A DNA stretch of 64,000 nt from Lichenostomus cassidix. Its lineage: Eukaryota > Chordata > Aves > Passeriformes > Meliphagidae. Position 1 is the stretch's first letter. Every line of letters begins with the position of its first letter. The translations under genes and the position numbers were made by a program. Location of the stretch: contig VLJF02000454.1 of assembly GCA_008360975.2 (NCBI GenBank), positions 1 through 64,000 of the forward strand, written 5' to 3'. The notes under the pieces were generated by a model, which saw nothing but the letters and a program-made list of their open reading frames with translations, made no database searches and had not been told where the DNA came from. This document shows, in pieces, positions 1 to 12,200 of this stretch.

Positions 1-164
1 GTCACAGTGAACATGGTAGTAGCTGTATGACAAGAAATACATTGCTGAGAAGCTTCAAACTGGGACACACAATATTCCTTAAGATAAAACATTGTCAGGG
101 AAACATATTTATTGTCCTATTTTCTGAGACACTAATTTTGTTTTAAAATTTGTTTCATTTGAAG
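1..164 (+). other. 3' end of an MYCBP2 intron
   Basis: Intron sequence before the first exon in the window. It ends in a T-rich stretch and the acceptor AG at 163-164. The preceding exon is not present. Confidence 0.8.
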
Positions 165-252
165 GGTATTATTCAGCTGGAGAAAGAACTGGCAAATTTG
201 GGAGGATCATGTGCAGCAGCTTTGATGAAGAAAGATCTAGCACTTCCTATTG
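165..252 (+). CDS. MYCBP2: MYCBP2 exon E1 (helical linker)
   Basis: 88 nt, read from phase 0 with one base left over. It encodes a stretch starting GIIQLEKELANLGG and ending ALPI plus G. The acceptor is TTTGAAG and the donor is GTAAGA. It lies between the upstream PHR domains and the filamin repeat and shows no catalytic motif. Similarity to MYCBP2 is clear and the phase fits E2. Confidence 0.93.
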
Positions 253-3200
253 GTAAGAACATACTTCATTATTTCATCCGTGTTGTCCATGTTTTCTGAA
301 TTAATATTACATGTAAATCTTATTGTTGCTTGTAATTAGAATAATACAAAATTGATTCTTCAAGCTGAATTAATCAAACAAGATAATAAAGTTGGCAGTA
401 CTTTCTGCTTACACTTTTCCCTTTGTGTGCGTATGGGGAGGAGGGAAACCTCATCATTTAAATTTGAATGAACTCACCCCATCCACAGATAGTGTATCAG
501 TGTATGAACTGTGTCCCACAGTTTCCTCATGGTACTTCATAACGTGCAGGTATGATCTTTGTATTTGTCTTTCGCTGTTTTTTTTCTCCCTGCACTCCAC
601 ACCTCTCTGAATGAAAAAATACCTGCAGCATTGAATTGCAAAATTTAAAATTACTGGTTTAAAACAGAAAGTGACCATTGCATCTGTAGACCTTACAGCT
701 AAAAATATTTCTACTATAGCTTTTTTTTACAGTTAGAAATTACATAATTCTACAGCAGATACAGCAAATTAAGGTTTATAATAACACAACTGCAATTTAA
801 AATGTAAGGAAAAATTAGTTTATGAAAATTAATGGATATGGGGATTGAATTAGAGCTTCTAATGATGCAGCCATATTATGTGTAATATTATTTCTCTTAA
901 ATACCACTAGTATATAAGAAAAACAGGCTCATAATATATAATAGGATATCCTTTTGATCATTTTAATTTAGGAGCACAAATGAGAGCTCAGATACTGTTA
1001 CACTGGAAGCGTAGATTAATGAGCACTGATCAGTGTGCAGTTATAATTACAAAACCTACTTCGTATTTTTTAACCCGGTATTGTGCTTGTGTGTTTGGAT
1101 TGTGTACAAATTTCTTACTTTATGTTGTAAAGTGGCACCTCAGTTGCACTGGTAGACCTGTATTTCACTCTCCAAAGTACAGACAATTATACAGATTAAA
1201 TAGTGCCCTCATGTCTTATCCCCCAAACACCTTAGTTTTGTTGACTTCCACAATACCTATTTTTCTTGCTGTTCTTCTATGCAATAACAACAAAAAGATG
1301 AAATTGAAATTGTCCTAACTTAATCTCCCATATTTTGTAATACTTTGTACTTCTCTCTTGGGAGCTTTTTTGTTTGTTCTGTTTAAATGCCTAAAACAAG
1401 AAGGGAAAGTAGGTAACACATAGATTGGCTTTATGCTATACCACAGAAATTTGATATAAAATACACAGTTATCTATGCAGTGTCAACCACATATAAAAGC
1501 AGTTGTGTATGATCTGCAAGAGAGGAGGGATAGGTGCATTGCCTCTAAGGAATTTCCTGATTACTTACCTAATGGCAATTGATTTGTCTAACCTGTTATC
1601 CAACATAAACTCAAGAGCTTAAATGAAGTCTGTTAATGTTGCTGATAAGATTGCAGCACTTGTGCCATATATATGTTATTGTTTCTCTACAAGACCACCA
1701 GACCCTGTGGGTAAACAAAAGTGATGAATTACAGATGACAGTGGTAGTATTTGCAAATGGAAGCTACTGTGCAGCCTTTTCAGATGGTTTTTGGTTATGT
1801 GTAATTTTGCTTTAAGTGCTTTGCCTGGTGTCTCAGAAAAATACTGTGTCAGAAAAAGAGGTAAAGCTATGGTTTTCTAGGGCAACATTTAAATGCCTTA
1901 GTTTCAGACTGTTTTTTTCTTTTTCGGCCTTCTAGGTTATGTATCTTCCACCTTTTGCGGCAAGTTCTTAAATACTATAACACTGCCATTTCTAATCTGC
2001 AGAGCCCTGTCATCTTATTTCTGGTATACTGTCCCTTAAGAAAAACTTATATAGAATAATATAATTAATAACCATATGAAAGACTTTCTTGTAATGCCCT
2101 TTTAGTAGACTTTTCATACTTCATTATAATTTCTACACTTTTACTTTTGTTTTCTCTGTGTGGATGTGTGCAAGCTGAAGGAAGTAACGTTAAGAACAAG
2201 GCTCACTCCACTACATAATTAGCAACTTAGCTTGCATTGCCTGAATTTTGTGTTTCAGAAATTAGGTATAGCTAAGCTAGTACTCTAACCCTCTTCTGTC
2301 ATGTTCAGAGGTTGATTCATGTTGTCCTCAGATGAAGATGTAAGAAAAACTAACACCCTAGAGGAAGCACCTATTTCTTCTCCATTTGCTGTAAAGCTAT
2401 CTTGTGATACTTAAGTCAAAACTCATTGTCTTAATTCTTCACTGCACAAAAGTAGGTGAGAGAAATCGTGCTCCTTTTCCCAGATACTCTTTAAACCTCT
2501 GCATCCAACTAAGTGCTTTTAAAACCTGGCGATTTTACTGAAGACAGTAAGAAACTGATTGAACCTTATGTCAAGGAAAACAGGATGATTGAACCAATTT
2601 CAAATGAGAGCTACTGCTTGCTACTGGCACCCTTGTTGGGATCCTTCTAGCTCCAGCTTTATTTGTGTGATTTATCTTGGTATATTGGCTTTAGGGAGCT
2701 TGTCCTTTGCAAAAAGGTACCTTCCCTTTTAGTAATTGTTGTAGTGAGTATATTTAGTGTGCAAGTAGTCTAATAATTGTGTAAGTATTCCTCTAGAAAC
2801 ATTAGGAAGAAAAGTGTTTTGAAGGACAGAGCAATGTTTAACCTCTTTTGCTCCAAAGGAAGATGGACCAGGTGATTTCTTCACACATTAGGGAAAACTA
2901 TCTTAGAGAGTTACGCCCTAATACTGTTTGAGTTACCATTTTCAAATGGTTTTTCATCCTTCTTGCCAGTTCTTCAATACTTAAATTAAGATACTTCTTC
3001 CCAAGAGAGAGATCTGGTCTATGACCCAGATCTGACTTAAAGAGCAGTGTGAAATTCGTTGATGTATTTAACATTATTACATTCTTAATTGTATCAAATT
3101 TGGTAGAAGTTTACTTCTGACAGCAGTTTTTACATGTCTTTATTTCTTTGAATTTTAAAAATGCCTTGGGACTTGATTTTTCTGATTTCTCTTCCTTCTG

Positions 3201-6200
3201 ACTAGTAGAATTGCCTGACATGTTTTTGAAAGAGAGTAGAAATATGGTAACCTTATCTGTTTTACTCTTCTTTTAAAAGAAGATTGTGTTTGGCAATTCT
3301 GGTCACCCTGCAATCAGATTTTTGAGTTGTATTTGTGAGAAAGAAATATTGTGTAATAGTATGTATTTGAGCTTTATGTTTTAGGAGGAATCATAGTTTA
3401 CAGAATTGTGTAGAGTTTATTAGGTTTTCAAATAATTTTATGAAGGTAAGCTCTTAAAAGGGAGCAGCTGTTGCATATTTATAGGTACTGCTTCCCAGAA
3501 ACTATTTTGACCTCCCAAAATCTTTCTAAAAGTATCTAGTCACATCCAAAGACTTGCCATACATACTTGTCTTGGAGATAAGAAGATAAGCACCAAATTC
3601 TTATTCTATATAACTTGTTGTTCATTTGTGTGTGTACGGAACTGTACAATACTGCATGTTTACTATATTTCATATATTTCATATTTCAGCTGCTGATTGA
3701 ACAGTATGACACATTGTTATGCAAACTTGTATTTTGTAATATAAAGGGCTTCACAAAACAGTTGAATTTCATATTCTGTAATATGAAGATAACTGTCAAT
3801 ATAACTGTTATATTTTTCCAGCAGGTAGTGAGTTTGAAGAGGATCTTGAGATACTTGAAGAGGCTGCCTTACAGGTATACTGTGGCTTTCTATCCATTAC
3901 AATATACTTAAGCACGTAATTGCGTTGAATGTTTGCTACAGGAAAGAATAATTTGTAAGGTTTTTATAATGGAATGGAATACAGCTTGTTTTGAAATAGC
4001 TTAAGAAATTCATACAGAATTTTAGCATTTACATTAAATCACTTTTTATAATGAATCTGCTTGGAAAAAAGTGCATACAGTGTCACAAAGAATGTTAAAT
4101 GATCAGGTATTTCAAAACATCCATTTGGCTGAAGTTGCAAGATTTACCAGGTTTTCAGTGTTACCAAAATCAGTGTTTCATGTGTCCTTATAATTAGAGA
4201 AATAAAATCACTTTTTCTGCTGAGCAGTGATGTCAGTCAACTCCGAAATAATGTGATTGCAGTTGTTGTGGTTTGCTGATGGCCTTTTGTTGGGTGCAAG
4301 AGGAGCTAATGCTGGTTAGGACCTCCCTGTGTGTAGCTTCTATCAAATTATGAACTCTGAAAAAGGAGTTTTCATGTTCTCTCTCCTTCCTAGTTATCTT
4401 CAGGGCAACTGTTTTGAAATTGAGTTGTCACAGTTCTCAGTACTACAGTCTGACACCATTGCAGAGGCCTTAGATAACAGCACAGTAAACAGAAATTGTC
4501 CAGGAGGAATCACATGGTCCTTGGAAGGAATACTTTTTCATCAATCTGTTCTTGGACCCACTGTATTCTAATTCAAAATGCAAGCTAGGAGTGTGCATGC
4601 AGTAAGAGAGCTGTATTTTTATAATCAGTATTTCTAGCCTTTTATTTTCTTTTGAAATGTGCTCATTAGTCACATTTCTAGAACAGCCTTTTTCATTCTG
4701 CTTACACATCAGCAGTTTAGGATACTTTTAATATGTTACCTTATTCTTTGCTCCAGAATTTCACTGAACTCAAGATCATTTAATCCTTTTGGCATAAATT
4801 ATTGTTTAATAGATGACCTTTTTTAAGCTTTTATCAGGGTCAAGTTTATTCTTCTTCTTGAATGGTTTTCAATGCTCAAAATGTCTGTCCCAATTATGTC
4901 ACTTTAGGGAAAGTGTGAACATGTTACTGAAAAGCTGTTCTCTGTGTTTCTCTTTTCACTCCCAATCTCTGCCAAAAAAAAAAAAAAAGGTGTGCAAATC
5001 TCACTCAGGCATTCTTGGGAAAGGCTTGGCACTCTCTCACTCACCAACCATTTTGGAAGCTCTTGAAGGAAGTCTTCCACTGCAGGTACAAAGCAATGAG
5101 CAGTCATTTCTGGAGGATTTCATTGCATGTGTCCCAGGATCAAGTGGTGGACGACTTGCAAGGTAAAACTGCACTGTTGCTTTTCTATTTAACCAGCTAT
5201 AGAACTGTCATAGCTATTTTAAATATTAGTTACATAAAACTGTTTGGCTCTGTCGTTTGCTTTAATACGTTAGTTAAAAACATGTAGCCATTCAGATCTT
5301 CTGTGTCCTTTTTTAGCTTCATGTCACGTTTGTACAAAGTAATGATTCCTCGTTTGGGGGCTGTAAGACATTTTAATGTTAGGTGGTTTTCTTTGCTGTA
5401 GGTGGCTTCAGCCAGATTCATATGCTGATCCTCAAAAAACATCATTGATTTTGAATAAGGATGACATTCGATGTGGTTGGCCAACTGTTATTACAGTACA
5501 AACAAAAGACCAGTATGGGGATGTTGTTCATGTTCCTAATATGAAGGTAATTATTGTAATCTTGGCTGTTCTGCTTCACCTTGCTGTCCTCTAGCTTTTA
5601 TTGTAGGTTTTCCATAGAACACTCTTGTATAGGACAGAAAGTGGCATTCATAAATTCATTGTAGTCAGACTTTCTTACCTCTAAATCCACAAAATTACCA
5701 AGTTCTGTATTATGCCAGCACCATTTCATGTCATTTATAACTTGTCTATTATGAACTACATGTGTAGTTGCATAAATAATCAGTTGTAAGGGAGATTGGA
5801 TGGTGATGATATTAAGGTGACAAGAATCCATTTTTCAATTTGTAAGCCAGGAAAAGAGTGTTATAAACCATAGACCATGTGATGCAAAAAAAGAATCAGA
5901 AGCACATTGATGGACCACCTTATAGTTACTTTATTTTAGATGAGACCAATACTATTCCATTTTCTTTTTCTAATACTTGGAAGTTCCTGTAGTTCTTGCA
6001 ATTAATAAAAATAACTGGCAAGGATTGTGTTTCTGTGTTTGCCTTCAGCCTCTTCAGTTAATCACTGATTTCTAGTACTGGAAAGGAAGTGTTCTTAACA
6101 GCCTCAGGTAGAGTCAGAAGAACTGCACATTTTGGGGTAAAACCTATGTGGCTGCCTGATTTGAAGTAGTAAAGCAATGCAGACTAAACAAGCACAAAAT

Positions 6201-9200
6201 GGTTTTCATGTAGTTCTAATAAATCAGGTTCCTTCTGTGTTTTAAAGCCCACTGCTACTATGGAATAATTGGTTTTGTTCAAGCCCAAATGTAGATGAAA
6301 AACCTTTTATAAAGGGATGATTCCTGTGATAAATGCTCTCAAATCTATTCTTTGTATATAATGTAGTAATGAAGAGTTGTCTTACAGTGAACTGTAAGCC
6401 TTATAATGGAGAGCGGTTCTCCAACAGTAACACAAGAATCATCTTAGTCACAAACACTGCTTCACTGCTTGAGGGAAACTTGTATGTATGATTACTGACT
6501 TAAAGTAGTGACAGAGCAAGGAGAAAACTCTTAGGGATTTTATCCTGTCAGTCAAGAAAAGGATATGTCAAAATACAGTCAATATTAGTGCTGAATTTTT
6601 TATATCATTACTGTTCACAAATGAATTAAAGTGATAATCTTAATTCAATTTAATCATTTTTTGGGCTCATTCAGTGTGCAGTGCAGTGATATAACTTTGA
6701 GTAAATAAAGTCAAAATGGACAGTGTGTGAAAACTGCAGTATTTCAACATCTGCATTTTATCGCAGATTTAGGATGAGTAACACACAAACTTATTTTCCA
6801 GGTAGTCTGCCTGTTCTTCCTTAGAAAATTGTGTTCAGCTGTTACCTGTGCTAATGGAGATCTGTGGTACCTCTGGGGGAAAAAGTTAGTTAAAATATGC
6901 ATTGAAAAGCACGATGTAAATGTACAGTCCTGGCGTGAGATGGCAGAGCCAGTCAAGATCTGATCCAGCCATTGCTGATCCAGATCTAGGGTCATGATGA
7001 TTCACTTCAAAACCTGTGCACTCACTTGGAAGGCTCCTTCTATTTCATTGCAATTTTTTTTGTGGGTAAACTTCACTAAGCATACCAGACTGTGTGCTGC
7101 TTCCCAGGGAGTGCTCTGGGACTGCTAGAACTGACACTAGCCTGTGCTGCTGGTGTTGCTGAATCAGTTGGGTGCTTCTCCCTGTATATTAGCATCTTTC
7201 CAAGATGCTGTGCTTGGCTTTGCAGATTTAGTATTGATACATTGGGTTTTGACACAGCTGGATTTACAGTGAGTACTTTAAGCACTTTGTAACTGTACTG
7301 CATTAAATTTAAATGAATGTGTGTGTGTTTTCCTACTAAATCATGTTCCCTATTCTGCATCTTATTACAGGTAGAAGTCAAAGCTATTCCTGTTTCTCAG
7401 AAAAAAACATCTTTGCAGCAAGAACAAGTTAAAAAAGTGCAGCGGATAGCAGGGAGTCCTGCAACAGCTGTTTCCCCTAGCAATGATATGACCTTTGGAG
7501 GACTTCCTTCACCAAAGCTTGATTCTTCCTATGAACCAATGATTGTAAAAGAAGCTCGATATATTGCTATTACAATGATGAAGGTAAGTTACAGCCATTT
7601 TAGCACTGTAACTGTAAAATTCAGCATTTTAAGTATGTAAAGGTATGGAACAGAGAAGGAAAAATGCGTATTTATTTTGGTCACAATCTGAAAATATATT
7701 AATTACAAACTACTTTGATTATTTATAAGTTCTAAAACTAAATACATGAAAAAGGCCAATCGCCTAAACTCTAAAGCAGTTAGTCTGAATTAGCACTAAA
7801 AAGTAAAGCTGTCTTTGATTTTGATTAGACAGATGAACAGCTTAGTCTGAGTCACTCAGGAGAAATAAAAACAGCTATTGAAATGGTGAAGTGAAAGTCA
7901 AACCAGTATATTAATGTAGAGTTGGAGTGTTGCAGTGAATATATGTTTAAAACTAGAACAGGGGAACATAGGAGAAGATCAGATCTCAGCATAGTAAAAA
8001 GGTTGTACAAGTGATTTGTGTATCAATGCATATGTATTAAGCAGCCACTGTTAAATGGATCAGCTCAGAGACTTTGCCAGAAACAGATTTTAAAGAGGTG
8101 AAAACTGAGCAGCTACTGTTGATTTGATTGAGTATAGTATAGCACATGCAATAAATTTACATGTGTGTACTATACTGACCCAGTTAAGAGATGTGACATG
8201 GTGTGTACAACTAACACCTGCACAGCTTAATGACACAGGATTAGCCAAGAGGAGGATAATACTTAGTATAATCAGTATGGATTTATTGGGGGGCAGAATC
8301 AGCAAACTAGCACCTTTTAGAGGGTACAGGGTTTTTTTGCACAGAACAGTGCTGTAGTACCCATGTGTAAATAGTGCAAATGGGTACTGCATAGTGTCTT
8401 AATGGATCAGTGAAAGAACTAGTAAATCAATGTAGTATGCAACAAATGGTTTAAAAATTTGCTAAATCACATGCCTGAAAAGATATTTACAACCAGAGAG
8501 TTGTAAATATCGAGTTATACCAAGAAGGTAGGTGTGATTTATTTTTTTTTTTATTCCAAGTTAGGAATGATATTAGCTGATATTTCTGATATTAGTTAGC
8601 TGATATTTCTGATAGCTACTGTCAACAGCTATCTGCTGTTTCTTTTCCAGTGATAGGTGTCAAATCTGCTCACACAACTCTTTAGGGTGGTGTATCTTGT
8701 AATGCATGAAATGCTCTGGGGTAAATGATGGTGGTGCAAGTGCAGGGTCTTCAAAAGCTTTTATAGATTTGATGGAGCGAGGATTGCCTAATATTAGCTG
8801 TTTAATATGTTATCATTTTTTAAATTGAAATGAGGCTAAGGTAAAATGAAAATTGAAGGATTCATTTAAAGTCCTCTTAGTAGATAATAACAGTATGAAT
8901 CTTCATAAAGATAAAAGTAAAAAGACACCAAGGTTAAATTAAAAATGGTCTCTCCTGTTGAAACATGCTTGATTTCCATATTTAGTGCTTTTCCAGGGAA
9001 TCTTCTCAAGGTACCTTTCAAGTTAAGTCATTTCCATCCAAAACTTTATGAATTCAAGACATTGTAAATCCTCTCTTCTATTTCCCTGCCTGCATTACTA
9101 AACATACTCATTTCAGTATAAAATGCAGATGTCTCCTGATGTTTTCATTTTATACCAGCCTGCATGTTTTATCAGTACTCGATACAAACACCTAAAAATG

Positions 9201-12200
9201 ATTATAAAATCTAGTTTCTCACTTCATGAAAATGTAATAAATTATAAGACGTTCAGGGAACTGGCACCCAAAATTATATCCTTATACAGGGACTCGAAAT
9301 GGCTGATCTGCATATATGTTCAAATGTTCTTATCCCACCTTTTGCTGGTTTTGACTTAACAGAGGAATCTGGTAACTCAGCAGCGATTGCAGCCCAAAGA
9401 GATTGTGCACTTCTAGGACTGACACTGTTTACTTACAGGGCTTTTCAGAGCAGTGATCTTGTGAAAACAAGATCTTCTTGTGGAAGTGAGCCAGGCTTTT
9501 TTTGTAGCGGAAATCAGTAAAAGCATCACCTCAATGCTGAGGGAATTTCATCTTCACTTGGAGTACAAAGAAGGAGGATCTGAAATTTCATTGATAAATC
9601 CCCTGAGCTGGTTTGCAGTTTATGACCTACAACATAATCACTTTCTTTACCTTCACATGGTCTTCAGCGCACTGCCTGGATTCAAAGGGGTTTTGTACAA
9701 GTCAGATTAGAAGAGATTCAAAGATTTGACAAGGTTTTTGTTAGCAGTAGCAATCTTTCTTATCTAAATAATGGGTATTTAATGAGACAGTGAAGATACT
9801 CTTTCATGTGTGCATACATATATCTGTGCTTGGAAATTTGTTTCTGATTCCCTGATAAATGCTTCTGGGGAGTGTAAGTCAGCTTGATGTGTTCTTTAAG
9901 AAAATGCTCTGCTATCTTTTATTCAAGACAGGTGTAACTGATAACTGTTGATTTTATGTTTGAATTTAATCTTTTTATAGGCATATGAAAATTATTCTTT
10001 TGAAGAGCTACGCTTTGCTTCACCAACACCAAAGAGGTAGACATTAATTTTTTTAATTAATGTGTTCTGTCACTTCTGCTTACACCCAGAGTCCCAAGTG
10101 TGACTGACAGGTTATGATGTCTGAAGGCAGAAACACAAAAGTCAAGTATTATGTTTGCTTACATGTAGCAATTTGATTTAAAACCTTTATTTCTTAATTG
10201 TTTTAATGTTCCTTCCTTATTTGTGTTTCTACTCTCGAAATGTTTTCCTTTATCATTTGCTATAAGTAAATGTGGCATAGAGGATTATATTTTCATAGTA
10301 CATAATAGGAAGTTAGTACATTGGAAAGGGAAAAATTGTGTTTAGAAGATCTGCTAAAGAAAAAGAGTAGTTTCCAATTTAAACATTATACTAGTCATTA
10401 TATATATAACATATATGATGCCCAAGAAGACAAAAACTGTTTAATGATTTTAATTGTTTTGTTTATGCCTAGACCCAGTGAAAACATGTTGATCAGAGTC
10501 AATAATGATGGTACATACTGTGCAAACTGGACTCCTGGAGCTGTTGGTCTCTATACCATTCATGTTACTATAGATGGCATTGAAATAGGTACTTAATTTT
10601 CACTATATTTAAGCATAAATTTATGTTATATACACTTTGTGTAATGATACATTTATGTCTTGGTGCTCATTTATGTCTTGTCTGCTTTGGCTTAGCATTC
10701 GGAAGCCTTCTAGCTAAATCACTCTTTGTCAGAAGGAAAAATGACCACAGATACTCTCACATGGAAATAGGAATATATGTTGCAAATCATGTATTTATAA
10801 TGTGGTTAGACTACCATATTAACAGACTCTCTTATTCTCAACTCTCAGTGTTGAAAGAAGAAGGTCTTGTTTCAACAGAGTGACAGAGAGGTATAGTTAA
10901 AGAGGGAAAAAAACCCCAGCCCAACACGAGGAACCTAAGAAAAGGGGAAATTGTTCCTGACTATGCTGAAGTAGCTACTGTCATTTGTTTTAGGAAATTG
11001 AGAAGGTGTGGTCTTAACTGAGACTCTACTTGAACTTTTGATTATTTTTACTAATTTTTCAAAGCTTTTACTTCATTCCTTGTTGGAAACCTTTTTGTTA
11101 TCTTGCTAGTCCTGGGAACTGCACTATGAGATACTGCAGCATGTGGTGGAAAGAGTGCCCTTCGGAAAACAGTCTGTATCTTGTATAGTCTTACTGGTGG
11201 TATGGTGAAGATGGTAGTAGAAACACTGAAAGTGTTTTAGCTTGACCCACATTGGATAAGAGGGTTTGGGCTCACAAGCACCAGCAGTTCCTCTTTTCTA
11301 ATACTGTTCAGCACCTTTTGTAACCACACAGTGATACTCATAAATACAAGTACACGTAACTCACATAGAATTGGAATGGGATTTGGTTTTGTGTGTTAAC
11401 TACAAATGATAAGATGCATAAAATATTATTATCAATGGTTATCTCTGTTCCTCAGACAGGAACATTTGCCTTCATAGAAGCCTGCAGTGCGGTCAGTATT
11501 TTTTCCAGTGTGCCATCTCTGGAGCAAATTTTACTCTGTAGTTTAAAACAGCTGCTGTTATATTTTTACGCAGTTTCTACCATTCTCAACCATTGTGTAG
11601 GGTAAACTTGTAGAAATTATAAATATAACTGTTAACCTTCATTATTAAACAGGTATGAGTATACTCAAATACTTACCTAGGCCATTTTTCTGCAATGGAA
11701 CTTTCTGGCTCAATCATTATATTAGACTACATCCTCTGAAGCTTTCACTTACCTATGCTTGACCCATAATTCTGTCATATTTTGACTGTTTAAGTACTGG
11801 TAACAGTTTCTCTTGGTTTCAGACTTCTTATGTTCTTGATGCATGTAGATTCCTTCTGTTACTGCCATGCTTGTTTAAAAGGATGTTAGTGAAACCAGCA
11901 GTTTTAATGCTAGGTCTGGATGCTTCTTTTCAAGATGTTGTTCTTCAGAGGGTTACTCTGTAAAATGAAACAAAAAACGTGAAAATACCTACTGTTGCAC
12001 TTCGCCTTTAACAGTGATTGATGAGACAACTTCTGTTAATATTATTACTCAGGGTGATCTTTTACTTAAATTTTTGTGCCTTTCTTCACATCTTTTGCAT
12101 GATTTTTTCTTCACAAGTAAGAATGTCACTTTCCAGCGCCTTCAGGTTTTATAACAGCATTGGTAACTAAAGATGCCAACTCCTTACATTATAGGCCTTT

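Noticed and set aside
980..1318. 112-codon open frame in the first intron
   Set aside because: No homology recognised, intron-like base composition, low-complexity Lys/Asn end; expected by chance in 3.6 kb.
9123..9710. Three overlapping plus-strand open frames in intron E5-E6
   Set aside because: No recognised product, different frames with no conserved start, and no MYCBP2 phase compatibility.
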